Origin: Gammaproteobacteria bacterium
GTDB lineage: Bacteria > Pseudomonadota > Gammaproteobacteria > Steroidobacterales > GCA-2729495
Direction of reading: 5' to 3'
NCBI GenBank assembly: GCA_029245525.1
Contig: JAQWPD010000022.1
Span: 1-63,138 of the forward strand
DNA: 63,138 bases
A program made the translations under genes and the position numbers. The notes beneath the pieces were generated by a model. It was not told where the DNA came from, searched no databases, and saw nothing but the letters and a program-made list of their open reading frames with translations. Positions 11,509-20,428 of the stretch are shown here, one piece after another. Each line of letters begins with the position of its first letter. Positions within the stretch are counted from its first letter, which is position 1.

Positions 11509-12348
11509 ATGCGGTTGCTGAACTTCGAAGCCGGTACTGACCAGCCATTGTTCTTGATTGCCGGACCCTGTGTTATCGAGAGCGAGCAGCTCGTGCTTGA
11601 TACTGCGGGTCGCTTGAAAGAGATCACGCAAGCGCTGGGTATTGATTTTATTTTTAAAGCGTCGTTCGACAAGGCCAATCGTTCATCTGAGGCCAGTTAT
11701 CGTGGCCCGGGTATCGAAGAAGGCTTAAGGATTCTGGCTAAGGTAAAGTCTGATCTGGGCTTGCCAATACTCACCGATGTGCATGAGGACACCCCATTAA
11801 ACGAAGTGTCTGCGGTTGTGGATGTATTGCAGACTCCCGCATTTTTATGTCGCCAGACGAATTTTATAAAATCGGTTGCCGCCACTGGCTTGCCAATAAA
11901 TATAAAGAAGGGTCAGTTTCTGTCGCCCTGGGAAATGGGCAATGTAGTGGATAAGGCCCGCGCTACCGGCAATCAGAGCATTATGGTTTGTGAGCGCGGT
12001 TTCAGCTTTGGTTATAACAATCTGGTTTCAGATATGCGCTCGCTTGCCATCATGCGAGCAACTGGCGCGCCTGTGGTATTTGATGCGACGCATTCGGTGC
12101 AGTTGCCCGGTGGGCAGGGTGGCTCATCCGGTGGTCAACGTGAGTTTGTTCCGGTGCTCGCACGCGCGGCAGTTGCTGCCGGCGTTTCAGGGCTGTTTAT
12201 GGAAACCCACCCGGACCCGTCTGAGGCATTGAGCGATGGTCCGAATGCCTGGCCGCTGGAGCTTATGCCCGCTTTGTTGGAGCAGTTGGTTGCTATCGAT
12301 CGCGGCGTTAAATCTGCCGGTTTTATCGAGGATCAAATAGCAGGCTAG
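11509..12348 (+). CDS. kdsA: 2-dehydro-3-deoxyphosphooctonate aldolase (KDO-8-P synthase)
   Basis: KdsA condenses phosphoenolpyruvate with arabinose-5-phosphate to give KDO-8-phosphate for the lipopolysaccharide inner core. The 279-residue protein shows [33 protein letters not shown], the [10 protein letters not shown] segment, [13 protein letters not shown] and [13 protein letters not shown], all family hallmarks. The ATG at 11509 lies 5 bases after the pyrG stop. A 131-base spacer follows before eno; it holds a short hairpin (GCAACC-TTCT-GGTTGC near 12353-12368) without a T-run. Confidence 0.97.
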   Translation: MRLLNFEAGTDQPLFLIAGPCVIESEQLVLDTAGRLKEITQALGIDFIFKASFDKANRSSEASYRGPGIEEGLRILAKVKSDLGLPILTDVHEDTPLNEVSAVVDVLQTPAFLCRQTNFIKSVAATGLPINIKKGQFLSPWEMGNVVDKARATGNQSIMVCERGFSFGYNNLVSDMRSLAIMRATGAPVVFDATHSVQLPGGQGGSSGGQREFVPVLARAAVAAGVSGLFMETHPDPSEALSDGPNAWPLELMPALLEQLVAIDRGVKSAGFIEDQIAG

Positions 12349-12467
12349 CAGGCAACCTTCTGGTTGCGCGCCAAACAGAGAAGAGCTCAAGTAGAGGGTT
12401 GCCATTCGCAGCCAATCGATGGCTGAATATTTATCTCGTTGAGATTCTTGTGAGGGCCAATAATTAA

Positions 12468-13760
<1,293 letters not shown>

Positions 13761-13820
13761 TTTTTGGTGCCGCGTAAGGCTAGCCAATAACTTTTACTAA
13801 GGGTCTGACAACACTGAATA

Positions 13821-14150
13821 ATGCGCACTGCCGGTTCTAATACGCTCTTTTTTAAATTGCTGCTGTTGGTGTTGGCGGTGGTGCTCATTATGCTTCAGGT
13901 TCGTCTTTGGTTTTCTGAAGATGGTTATCGCGAGGTGTCGCGTCTTGATGACGAGGTTGTGGCGCAGAAGCTGGAAAACGACAATTTGGGTGAGCGCAAT
14001 GCTCGTCTTGCGGCGGATGTCTTGGATCTTAAAAGTGGCAACTCGGCTATTGAAGAGCGTGCCCGTGCAGATTTGGGTATGGTTGAGGATGATGAAGATT
14101 TCTTTCTATTCGGAGAGGAGTCGCCTAAGTCCGAGTCAGTGGTTCCTTGA
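13821..14150 (+). CDS. ftsB: Cell division protein FtsB
   Basis: FtsB is a bitopic divisome protein that forms a complex with FtsL and FtsQ. The 109-residue product has a short cytoplasmic N-terminus, one membrane helix (about residues 9-26, LFFKLLLLVLAVVLIMLQV), then a periplasmic coiled coil with regular leucines (RLDDEVVAQKLENDNLGERN) and a conserved tail with RARADLGMVEDDEDFF. Its place directly after eno is diagnostic. In related genomes ispD and ispF follow; here only 137 bases separate it from truD. Confidence 0.9.
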   Translation: MRTAGSNTLFFKLLLLVLAVVLIMLQVRLWFSEDGYREVSRLDDEVVAQKLENDNLGERNARLAADVLDLKSGNSAIEERARADLGMVEDDEDFFLFGEESPKSESVVP

Positions 14151-14287
14151 GCACCAAGTCCCGGTTCGCAGCGTATAGCCCGCCCGAAGAGTTTGCGTTA
14201 AGTGATCCATGCCCGCATTTGGCGGCGTTTTTTTGAACTTTTCTTTTCTGACCGCATCCGGTTGTCAGACTCAAACGTGGTGCAGCT

Positions 14288-15430
14288 GTGAGTCGGTTAT
14301 CCGCTAAGTATTCATCAATGTCGTCGAAACCCTCATCATCCGCACGACCTTCGATACCAACGGTCATTACGCCTGAGTTACTCGCTGAGCTTGATGTACT
14401 GCATGGCTATACTGACCCTGCAAAGCTTGCCAGTCCTTTTGGTCCGGTTCATGCCACCGGCGTTATACGTGCCGAGCCCGGCGACTTTCGAGTGAATGAA
14501 CTGCCATTGGATTTGCCTTGCGGGGAAGGCGAGCATGCCTGGTTACGTATTCGTAAAGTTGGGAATAACACTGCCTGGGTTGCTAAACAGCTAGCAACCT
14601 TTGCCGGTGTTGAACCCCGCGATGTCAGTTATGCGGGGCTTAAAGACCGAGATGCCATTACTGAACAGTGGTTTAGTGTTTGGCTGCCCGGGCGCCCCGA
14701 TCCTGACTGGTCGATTTGGGCCGCTGGTGGGGTGGAAGTGTTGGAGGCAGTCCGACATCGTAAGAAGCTGCGGCGCGGCGATTTACGCGGTAACGAGTTT
14801 CGCTTGCGGGTGCGCGAGCTGAATGGAGATATCGAAGCGCTTGAAGCGCAATTGAGTCAGCTGGCCAAGACCGGTGTACCCAACTACTTCGGTTATCAGC
14901 GTTTCGGACGGGAAGGTGGCAACTTGCGGCTGTTACTTGGCAAGCGTCCGCCGGATCGCGATCAGCGCAGCATGGGCTATTCCGCGTTGCGCTCAAGCCT
15001 GTTTAATGGTTTTTTAAATAACAGAGTTCTGGGCTTGTTCTGGAGTCGTTGTGATGGTGATTCACGCGAGGGTGATGTTCACTTATCTGAGCGTGATGGC
15101 GATCTGCCTGCTTATACAGCCCTTTGTGGTGATGCTGCATTGGGTCGGCCGACGGCCGCTCTATTCGGTGAGGGCCGTGGCCGATTGTCGCCGTCTGAAA
15201 CCGCATTTTTCGCCGATTTTCCCGCTGTAACCGCATTGCTCATTAAAGAAGGTCTTAAGCTGCATCGCCGGTCGATGTGGTTACCGGTGGTCTCATTGGG
15301 GTACAGTTTTCATGAAAACTCTATGGAGTTGACCTTTAGTTTGCCCCCCGGAGCCTTTGCTACCACTGTGCTAGACATGCTATTGGGCTACCGACTTGGC
15401 AATGTGCCGGTAATACAGGATGATTCCTAA
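14288..15430 (+). CDS. truD: tRNA pseudouridine(13) synthase TruD
   Basis: TruD makes pseudouridine at position 13 of tRNA-Glu. The family core begins at SPFGPVHATGVIRAEPGDFRV, followed by GEGEHAWLRIRKVGNNT, and SYAGLKDRDAITEQWFS, which holds the catalytic Asp, and later GVPNYFGYQRFGREGGN. The called GTG at 14288 gives 380 residues with a Ser-rich N-terminal extension; an ATG at 14318 would give 370 and is equally plausible, as neither has a strong ribosome binding site. The gene normally follows ispF, which is missing here. Confidence 0.93.
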   Translation: MSRLSAKYSSMSSKPSSSARPSIPTVITPELLAELDVLHGYTDPAKLASPFGPVHATGVIRAEPGDFRVNELPLDLPCGEGEHAWLRIRKVGNNTAWVAKQLATFAGVEPRDVSYAGLKDRDAITEQWFSVWLPGRPDPDWSIWAAGGVEVLEAVRHRKKLRRGDLRGNEFRLRVRELNGDIEALEAQLSQLAKTGVPNYFGYQRFGREGGNLRLLLGKRPPDRDQRSMGYSALRSSLFNGFLNNRVLGLFWSRCDGDSREGDVHLSERDGDLPAYTALCGDAALGRPTAALFGEGRGRLSPSETAFFADFPAVTALLIKEGLKLHRRSMWLPVVSLGYSFHENSMELTFSLPPGAFATTVLDMLLGYRLGNVPVIQDDS

Positions 15431-15452
15431 ACTGCAGACAGCGGAATAAACA

Positions 15453-16196
15453 ATGCTTAAAGTTATCGAACATGGTGCGGTATTTGAGATCCGTATGGAT
15501 AAGGCACCCGCCAATGCGATGGACATGCCCTTTATTAAGGCGCTTCATGCCGTCCATCGGGAAGTTTGCGGTCAGGGTGCTGCTGCCGTAGTGATATCTG
15601 GTCGTTCAGGCATGTTCAGCGGCGGTCTGGATGTGCCTGCATTGATGGGGCTGGAGTATGCCGCGATGCTTGAATTCTGGGTTGGCTTTATGGACCTGAT
15701 GCAGGCCGTGGCTTCAAGTCCGGTTCCAGTCACTGCCGCTATTACCGGGCACAGTCCGGCAGGTGGCTCAGTGCTGGCTTTGCATTGTGACTATCGGGTA
15801 GCCGCCGCAGGTGATTTCAAGATAGGGTTGAATGAGGTGCAAGTAGGGTTGCCGGTGCCCTCAACTATCGGCCGCATGCTGGCGTCATTGGTAGGTCCGC
15901 GTAAGGCGCAGCAGCTCACAATGCAGGGCAAACTCATTAACCCTGCTCAGGCTTTGGCGCTGGGGATGGTCGATGAGCTCGTTGAGCCTGATAGTGTGGT
16001 TGCCCGAGCTGTCGAATGGTCTCAGCAACTGATAAGCCTGCCACCGATAGCAATGAATACCACTCGCTTGCAGGCTAAGGCAGATCTTTTGCAGCATCTG
16101 GCCGATGCCAATGATGCTCAGGTAACTACTGAATATTGGTTTAGCGACGAGACTCAGGCTGCTATGCAGGCTCTGGTCGCAAGATTGCAGGATTAG
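15453..16196 (+). CDS. Enoyl-CoA hydratase/isomerase family protein
   Basis: This 247-residue protein has the crotonase fold. The first oxyanion-hole segment is SGRSGMFSGGLDV near residues 50-62 and the second is TGHSPAGGSVLALHCDYRVAA near 97-117; GLPVPSTIGRMLA and a C-terminal helical tail complete the domain. The substrate cannot be read from sequence. The usual pair of hydratase glutamates is not evident, so an isomerase or other acyl-CoA role is as likely as hydration. It starts 22 bases after truD, where many relatives have surE, so it looks like a local insertion into the conserved order. Its 3' end faces the smr gene. Confidence 0.8.
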   Translation: MLKVIEHGAVFEIRMDKAPANAMDMPFIKALHAVHREVCGQGAAAVVISGRSGMFSGGLDVPALMGLEYAAMLEFWVGFMDLMQAVASSPVPVTAAITGHSPAGGSVLALHCDYRVAAAGDFKIGLNEVQVGLPVPSTIGRMLASLVGPRKAQQLTMQGKLINPAQALALGMVDELVEPDSVVARAVEWSQQLISLPPIAMNTTRLQAKADLLQHLADANDAQVTTEYWFSDETQAAMQALVARLQD

Positions 16197-16259
16197 CGGG
16201 TTAAATGAAATCAGCATCCTGATCTTGCGTTAGACTTCGCATATTTTAAAACGGTCCTT

Positions 16260-16817
16260 TTAGCGCAGCAACACGTACAGAGCGCCCGAGCCACCATGCT
16301 GTTGCGGTGCCGGAGTGTACGCGAGTACCGCATCGCTTTGTTGTAACCAGCCCATAACATTCGGTCTGATCTTCGGTCCTTTGGCAGAGTGCAAGCCTTT
16401 GCCAGTGACTATTCTTATGCAGCGCAGATTGCGCTCGCTGCAATAGCGTATAAACAGACGCAGTTCTTTGATGGCTTCAGCGACAGTCATGCCGTGCAGA
16501 TCGATGTATTCTTCTATCGGCAGTTTTCCACCGCGCAGTTCTCTCAGGTCTCTTTTGCTTACTTGCGTACGATGAAAGCTGAGATTGTCGCCCAGGGTAC
16601 CGATGATGCTATCCGGCGGAATCTGATTTTGCAGATCTTCCTGACGGGCAGCTTCCTGTTTGGCGCGCTCACGATTCTGACGCAACACTGTTTTGGGCTT
16701 TGGAGGTGATCGATGCTGATGTCGGACACGTGCTTTGATCGGCGTTACATCACCCGAGAGCTTCAGAAATAAATCGGCATCACTCTTAGGTTTTGATTTG
16801 TCATTTTTGTCGTTCAT
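16260..16817 (-). CDS. Smr/MutS2-family endonuclease-domain protein
   Basis: The 185-residue protein has a basic, low-complexity N-terminal half and a C-terminal Smr domain from about residue 100, with EYIDLHGMTVAEAIKELRLF, the nucleic-acid-binding loop VTGKGLHSAKGPKIRPNV and the terminal GGSGALYVLLR. In E. coli SmrB, such a protein cleaves mRNA at collided ribosomes; other Smr proteins nick branched DNA. The layout (short N-terminus plus one Smr domain) resembles SmrA/SmrB, but the sequence alone does not choose between them. It is on the opposite strand to the surrounding cluster and convergent with the enoyl-CoA hydratase-like gene. Confidence 0.88.
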   Translation of the reverse strand: MNDKNDKSKPKSDADLFLKLSGDVTPIKARVRHQHRSPPKPKTVLRQNRERAKQEAARQEDLQNQIPPDSIIGTLGDNLSFHRTQVSKRDLRELRGGKLPIEEYIDLHGMTVAEAIKELRLFIRYCSERNLRCIRIVTGKGLHSAKGPKIRPNVMGWLQQSDAVLAYTPAPQQHGGSGALYVLLR

Positions 16818-17236
16818 AGTTACTAAGTTTAACGCAGAATAAAATCTGACTATGGGTAAATTTTTCTCGTTACCAGACTTGATTTTTAAACATGACGTTG
16901 ATGAATATTGTCATATACCACCTTCGCTAAAGCTCAGATCATTCGAATTTTTTACCAGTAAGGCATTGTCATCATCCGGGTCATCCAGCTGCTGCAGCGT
17001 TGCTTTACTGGGGCACACTGCCAGCAGCATAAACTTTGCATGCTTACCAATAGCGCATTGCCCGATGATGAATTTGGGGTAGCCCTGAAGGCAAGTGACG
17101 AAAAGTACTGCCGGAAGTCGCCTAATAATGAGACAATGCCCGCCAATTTGGCGTATTCATTATTTTTGCATCGTCTGGCACCCGCAACTGGTTTTACGCA
17201 GGCTGTCTTGATGCTTGGCGGCTTTTTCCAAATACA
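16818..17236. other. Intergenic region smr-surE, no supported gene
   Basis: This 419-base spacer between two divergently read genes holds no recognisable protein or RNA. On the minus strand a frame stays open from about 17157 to a stop near 16917 and reads like protein (for example FIIGQCAIGKHAKFMLLAVC), but it lacks an early ATG, GTG or TTG with a ribosome binding site. It may be the 3' remnant of a lost gene or chance. A plus-strand frame ending at 17240 overlaps the surE start codon but has no homology I recognise. Confidence 0.5.
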
Positions 17237-17992
17237 ATGAAAATACTATTGAGCAATGACGACGGGTACCACGCAGAGGGCTTAGCAACGCTGGCGCTTG
17301 GCCTAAAAGACTTGGGGGAGCTCACTATTATTGCACCAGACCGCAATCAGAGTGGCGCCAGTCATTCGCTAACATTGGATATGCCGCTGCGGGTAAGTCA
17401 GACTCAGGACGGCATTTACTACGTCAACGGCACGCCTACTGATTGTGTCCATTTGGCAATTACTGGCTTGTTGAAGGAAGACCCTGACATGGTGGTTTCG
17501 GGTATTAATCATGGCGCCAACCTCGGTGATGATGTGCTCTATTCGGGGACCGTCGCTGCCGCAGTGGAAGGGCGTTTTCTCGGTCTTCCGGCAATTGCTG
17601 TGTCGTTAGTGGGCGACAACCCGAAGCACTTCGATACTGCGGCACAGGTCGTGCGTGACTTGGTTATACATTTGATGAAGCATCCGTTGCCGGCTAATAC
17701 TGTGCTGAATGTCAACGTGCCCGATGTTCCTTACGGTCAGCTTAATGGCTTCGAGTCTACCTGTTTGGGCAATCGGCATCGCGCGGAGCCTGTCGTGCCA
17801 ATGCGCGACCCGAAAGGGCGTGAGGTTTATTGGGTGGGGCCTGCAGGTATAGGCCAGGAGGCCGGACCGGGGACCGATTTTTATGCCATCGAGCATCATC
17901 GTGTTTCTGTTACGCCGCTGCAGGTTGATCTTACCCGTTATGATCATATTGACCGCATTGCTGAGTGGCTCCCAAAAGAGTTGTCGAAGTGA
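17237..17992 (+). CDS. surE: 5'/3'-nucleotidase SurE
   Basis: SurE is a metal-dependent phosphatase that hydrolyses nucleoside 5'- and 3'-monophosphates and is linked to stationary-phase survival. The 251-residue protein begins [16 protein letters not shown] with the metal-binding Asp-Asp pair at residues 8-9. It has [17 protein letters not shown], the [12 protein letters not shown] motif and [20 protein letters not shown]. Length is normal. surE-pcm-yqaA-nlpD follow one another in the usual order. Confidence 0.97.
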   Translation: MKILLSNDDGYHAEGLATLALGLKDLGELTIIAPDRNQSGASHSLTLDMPLRVSQTQDGIYYVNGTPTDCVHLAITGLLKEDPDMVVSGINHGANLGDDVLYSGTVAAAVEGRFLGLPAIAVSLVGDNPKHFDTAAQVVRDLVIHLMKHPLPANTVLNVNVPDVPYGQLNGFESTCLGNRHRAEPVVPMRDPKGREVYWVGPAGIGQEAGPGTDFYAIEHHRVSVTPLQVDLTRYDHIDRIAEWLPKELSK

Positions 17993-18053
17993 GTGTTGTG
18001 GCTTACACGGGAAATTTAGATTGAATGCTTCAGCGCATACTGAGGGTATTGGT

Positions 18054-18698
18054 ATGACCTCGGCCCGCACCCGTGAACGGCTCATTAATCGCTTGATGGA
18101 TAACGGCATAACCAATCAACTGGTGCTGGATCGATTTCGTTCGGTGCCCAGGCATTTATTTGTTCAGGAGGCGCTAGCCAGCCGCGCCTATGAGGATGAT
18201 GCCTTGCCTATCGGCTTTGGTCAGACTATTTCACAGCCATTGATTGTGGCACTCATGACGCAGGCATTGTTGGAGGAGTCCGACGGCTCCTTGCGGAAAA
18301 TGCAAAAGGTTTTGGAGATTGGCACCGGCTGCGGTTATCAGACTGCGGTGTTGGCACCGTTAGTGGCTACTGTTTACTCCATTGAGCGCGTGGCACCGCT
18401 TTTGCAGGAAACGCGAAAGCGGTTGTCTTCGCTTAATATTGCCAATCTTCGCTTGCGTCGTGACGATGGTCATCGCGGCTGGCCAGGCCAGGCTCCGTTT
18501 GATGGCATTATCGTCACCGCGGCACCTACTGATGTGCCACAAAACCTGTTGGCCCAATTGGCGCCTGGCGGTCGCTTGATTATGCCGGTAGGTGAGCAGA
18601 GCACCGCTCAGACGCTGTTGCGCATTACCGCGACCGAGTCTGGTTTTGTTGAAGAGAAGCTTGGTAAGGTTGCTTTTGTGCCGATGATTGAAGATTAG
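18054..18698 (+). CDS. pcm: Protein-L-isoaspartate O-methyltransferase
   Basis: Pcm methylates L-isoaspartyl residues of damaged proteins using S-adenosylmethionine, which starts their repair. The 214-residue product from the ATG at 18054 matches family length and shows VPRHLFVQEALASRAYEDDALPIG (in two overlapping segments), the GQTISQP signature, the SAM-binding motif VLEIGTGCGYQTAVLA and ITAAPTDVP-like sequence (IVTAAPTDVPQNLL). The same frame is open further upstream, inside surE, but those starts would add a non-family extension. Confidence 0.94.
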   Translation: MTSARTRERLINRLMDNGITNQLVLDRFRSVPRHLFVQEALASRAYEDDALPIGFGQTISQPLIVALMTQALLEESDGSLRKMQKVLEIGTGCGYQTAVLAPLVATVYSIERVAPLLQETRKRLSSLNIANLRLRRDDGHRGWPGQAPFDGIIVTAAPTDVPQNLLAQLAPGGRLIMPVGEQSTAQTLLRITATESGFVEEKLGKVAFVPMIED

Positions 18699-18702
18699 CC
18701 CT

Positions 18703-19281
18703 ATGCGTATATTTGCTTCACTAATGGACAAAATGCTTGAGTGGTCGAAACACCCTAAGGCGCCTTGGTTCCTGGGCGGTTTAAGCTTTGCCGAGTCTTC
18801 GTTTTTTCCAATACCACCCGATGTCATGCTCGCCCCCATGGTGCTGGCTAAGCCTCAGTCCGCGTGGCGTCTGGCAACAATTACCACGGTCGCCTCTGTG
18901 CTGGGCGGTATGGCGGGTTTTGTGATTGGTGTGTTTGCTCTGGATATGATCGAGCCGGTGCTGCGTGACTGGGGTCAGTGGGAAACCTATGAACATGCTC
19001 GTGAGTGGTTTGCCAAGTGGGGCATCTGGGCTGTGTTAATTGCCGGTTTTTCGCCCATTCCATACAAAATTTTTACTATTGCTGCCGGTGCAATGTCGAT
19101 GGCATTTTTGCCGTTTGTCGTTGCATCTGCAGTGGGTCGTGGTGCGCGATTCTTTCTGGTGGCAGGTTTAATGGCCTGGGGTGGCCCTAAGTTTGAAGCG
19201 AAACTGCGCGAGTATATCGACATTATCGGCTGGAGCGTCGTTGCCCTTGTCGTGGTGGCGTACGTTCTATTACGGGGTTAG
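18703..19281 (+). CDS. YqaA/DedA-like (VTT domain) inner-membrane protein
   Basis: This 192-residue membrane protein has the VTT/DedA architecture: the re-entrant segment SFAESSFFPIPPDVMLAPM near residues 25-43, a membrane helix around TITTVASVLGGMAGFVIGVF, a second re-entrant-type segment IAGFSPIPYKIFTIAAGAMS with the conserved Phe-Ser-Pro-Ile-Pro, and C-terminal helices. DedA-family proteins are linked to lipid-carrier or phospholipid flipping and proton-motive-force homeostasis; the substrate of this YqaA type is not settled. The ATG at 18703 is chosen; it lies 4 bases after pcm. It precedes nlpD, as in related genomes. Confidence 0.87.
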   Translation: MRIFASLMDKMLEWSKHPKAPWFLGGLSFAESSFFPIPPDVMLAPMVLAKPQSAWRLATITTVASVLGGMAGFVIGVFALDMIEPVLRDWGQWETYEHAREWFAKWGIWAVLIAGFSPIPYKIFTIAAGAMSMAFLPFVVASAVGRGARFFLVAGLMAWGGPKFEAKLREYIDIIGWSVVALVVVAYVLLRG

Positions 19282-19283
19282 TT

Positions 19284-19970
19284 GTGGGCAGAGCTTTATG
19301 GCTTGGCGTGGTTTGCTCTTTGCTGGTGGCTTGCAGCAGCGGCACCCTAAGCTGGCCTTCGAGCTATCACGTAGTAAAGCGAGGCGATACTCTATTCTCT
19401 ATTTCCTGGCAGTATGGCTATGACTATCGAGAACTGGCAGCTTGGAATAACCTGGGTGACGGCACCTTAATTTATGAAGGTCAGATCATCAGTTTGGTGC
19501 CGGGCTATAGCGGAAGCGGCGGTCGGGCCGCAGTGCCGAAGCCGGCCAATACCCGATCGAAGCCACTCCCAAAATACACGCCACCACCGGAGCAAAGCGT
19601 GTCCGGCTGGCAATGGCCGACGCAGGGTAAGGTCATTGCTGGCTATAAAAAAACCATTAAAACCGACTCGGGCATCAGCATTGGTGGTCGCTATGGGCAG
19701 CCTATAAATGCCTCGTCCGCCGGCCGTGTTGTTTATGCTGGTAGCGCTTTAAAAGGTTACGGTAATCTGTTAATTATCAAGCATAACAATACTTACCTTA
19801 GTGCTTATGGGTTTAATTCCGAGCTGCTGGTGAAGGAAGGTGACCGCGTCAGCAGTGGGCAGACAATCGCCCTCATGGGGCAGACTAATGCCGGTGAGGT
19901 GTTGCTGCATTTCGAGATTCGCAAGAACGGTAAGCCGGTGAATCCGGTCAATTATTTACCACGCTCCTGA
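19284..19970 (+). CDS. nlpD: NlpD-type amidase activator lipoprotein (LysM plus degenerate M23)
   Basis: NlpD is an outer-membrane lipoprotein that activates AmiC during daughter-cell separation. The 228-residue protein starts at GTG 19284 with a lipoprotein signal (lipobox LLVAC near residues 14-18). A LysM domain follows (YHVVKRGDTLFSISWQYG, about residues 28-72), then a Pro/Lys-rich linker and a LytM/M23 fold from about residue 105. The usual zinc ligands are missing: the HLHFE motif reads LLHFE and the YxH motif reads YGF, so it should bind and activate rather than hydrolyse. rpoS, which normally follows nlpD, is absent. Confidence 0.92.
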   Translation: MGRALWLGVVCSLLVACSSGTLSWPSSYHVVKRGDTLFSISWQYGYDYRELAAWNNLGDGTLIYEGQIISLVPGYSGSGGRAAVPKPANTRSKPLPKYTPPPEQSVSGWQWPTQGKVIAGYKKTIKTDSGISIGGRYGQPINASSAGRVVYAGSALKGYGNLLIIKHNNTYLSAYGFNSELLVKEGDRVSSGQTIALMGQTNAGEVLLHFEIRKNGKPVNPVNYLPRS

Positions 19971-19990
19971 TGACTTTGCCGCGAGCTTTC

Positions 19991-20350
19991 TCAGACGAGC
20001 AATGCGGCAACCACTGAGCGTGATTCACCATTCAATACATTAAAGGTGCGGCAAGCTGCCGCCGTATCCATCACCTCAAAGGCAATACCTTGTTGCATGA
20101 TCAAGGTAATCAGTTCGATGCTCGGAAACAGCTGGGTCGCGCCTGTGCCCAGTAGAATGATTTCAGGCTTAAGTTCGAGTGCTGCTGCAAAGTCATCGCG
20201 CATCATTTCGCCTAACGGTGCCGGTTGCCAGTGCTTGAACACTTGCTTTCCATGAATCAGGCAATTGCAGGTAATGAGCGTATCGTTAACGCTCAGTTGG
20301 CCCGGTGACCAGGACTGGATAACAATATCTTTGTCTAAAGTAAGCTGCAT
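19991..20350 (-). CDS. Mth938-like domain (DUF498) protein
   Basis: This 119-residue protein matches the Mth938/NDUFAF3-like fold seen in small bacterial proteins near recJ. It shows an N-terminal beta-rich region with NDTLITCNCLIHGKQV, then KPEIILLGTGATQLFPS, and a C-terminal segment VMDTAAACRTFNVLNGESRSVVAALL with the conserved Ala-Cys-Arg-Thr-(F/Y)-N. Its biochemical role in bacteria is not established; the eukaryotic relative assists complex I assembly. It is divergent from recJ, with start codons close together, so the two may share a control region at about 20350-20428. Confidence 0.86.
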   Translation of the reverse strand: MQLTLDKDIVIQSWSPGQLSVNDTLITCNCLIHGKQVFKHWQPAPLGEMMRDDFAAALELKPEIILLGTGATQLFPSIELITLIMQQGIAFEVMDTAAACRTFNVLNGESRSVVAALLV

Positions 20351-20428
20351 ATGTGCATACTAGAGCAATACAAGCATGGTCGGCACACTTGCCGGCATAT
20401 TTTGAAAAAAATCGTAAAGGATTATGTC

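Noticed and set aside
14147-14236. 29-residue frame overlapping the ftsB stop as an ispD remnant
   Set aside because: The residues do not resemble the IspD start (a Pro-Ala-Ala-Gly nucleotide loop); more likely chance.
17040-17240. 66-residue plus-strand frame overlapping surE start
   Set aside because: No ribosome binding site at its ATG, no family likeness, and it overlaps the more protein-like reverse frame.
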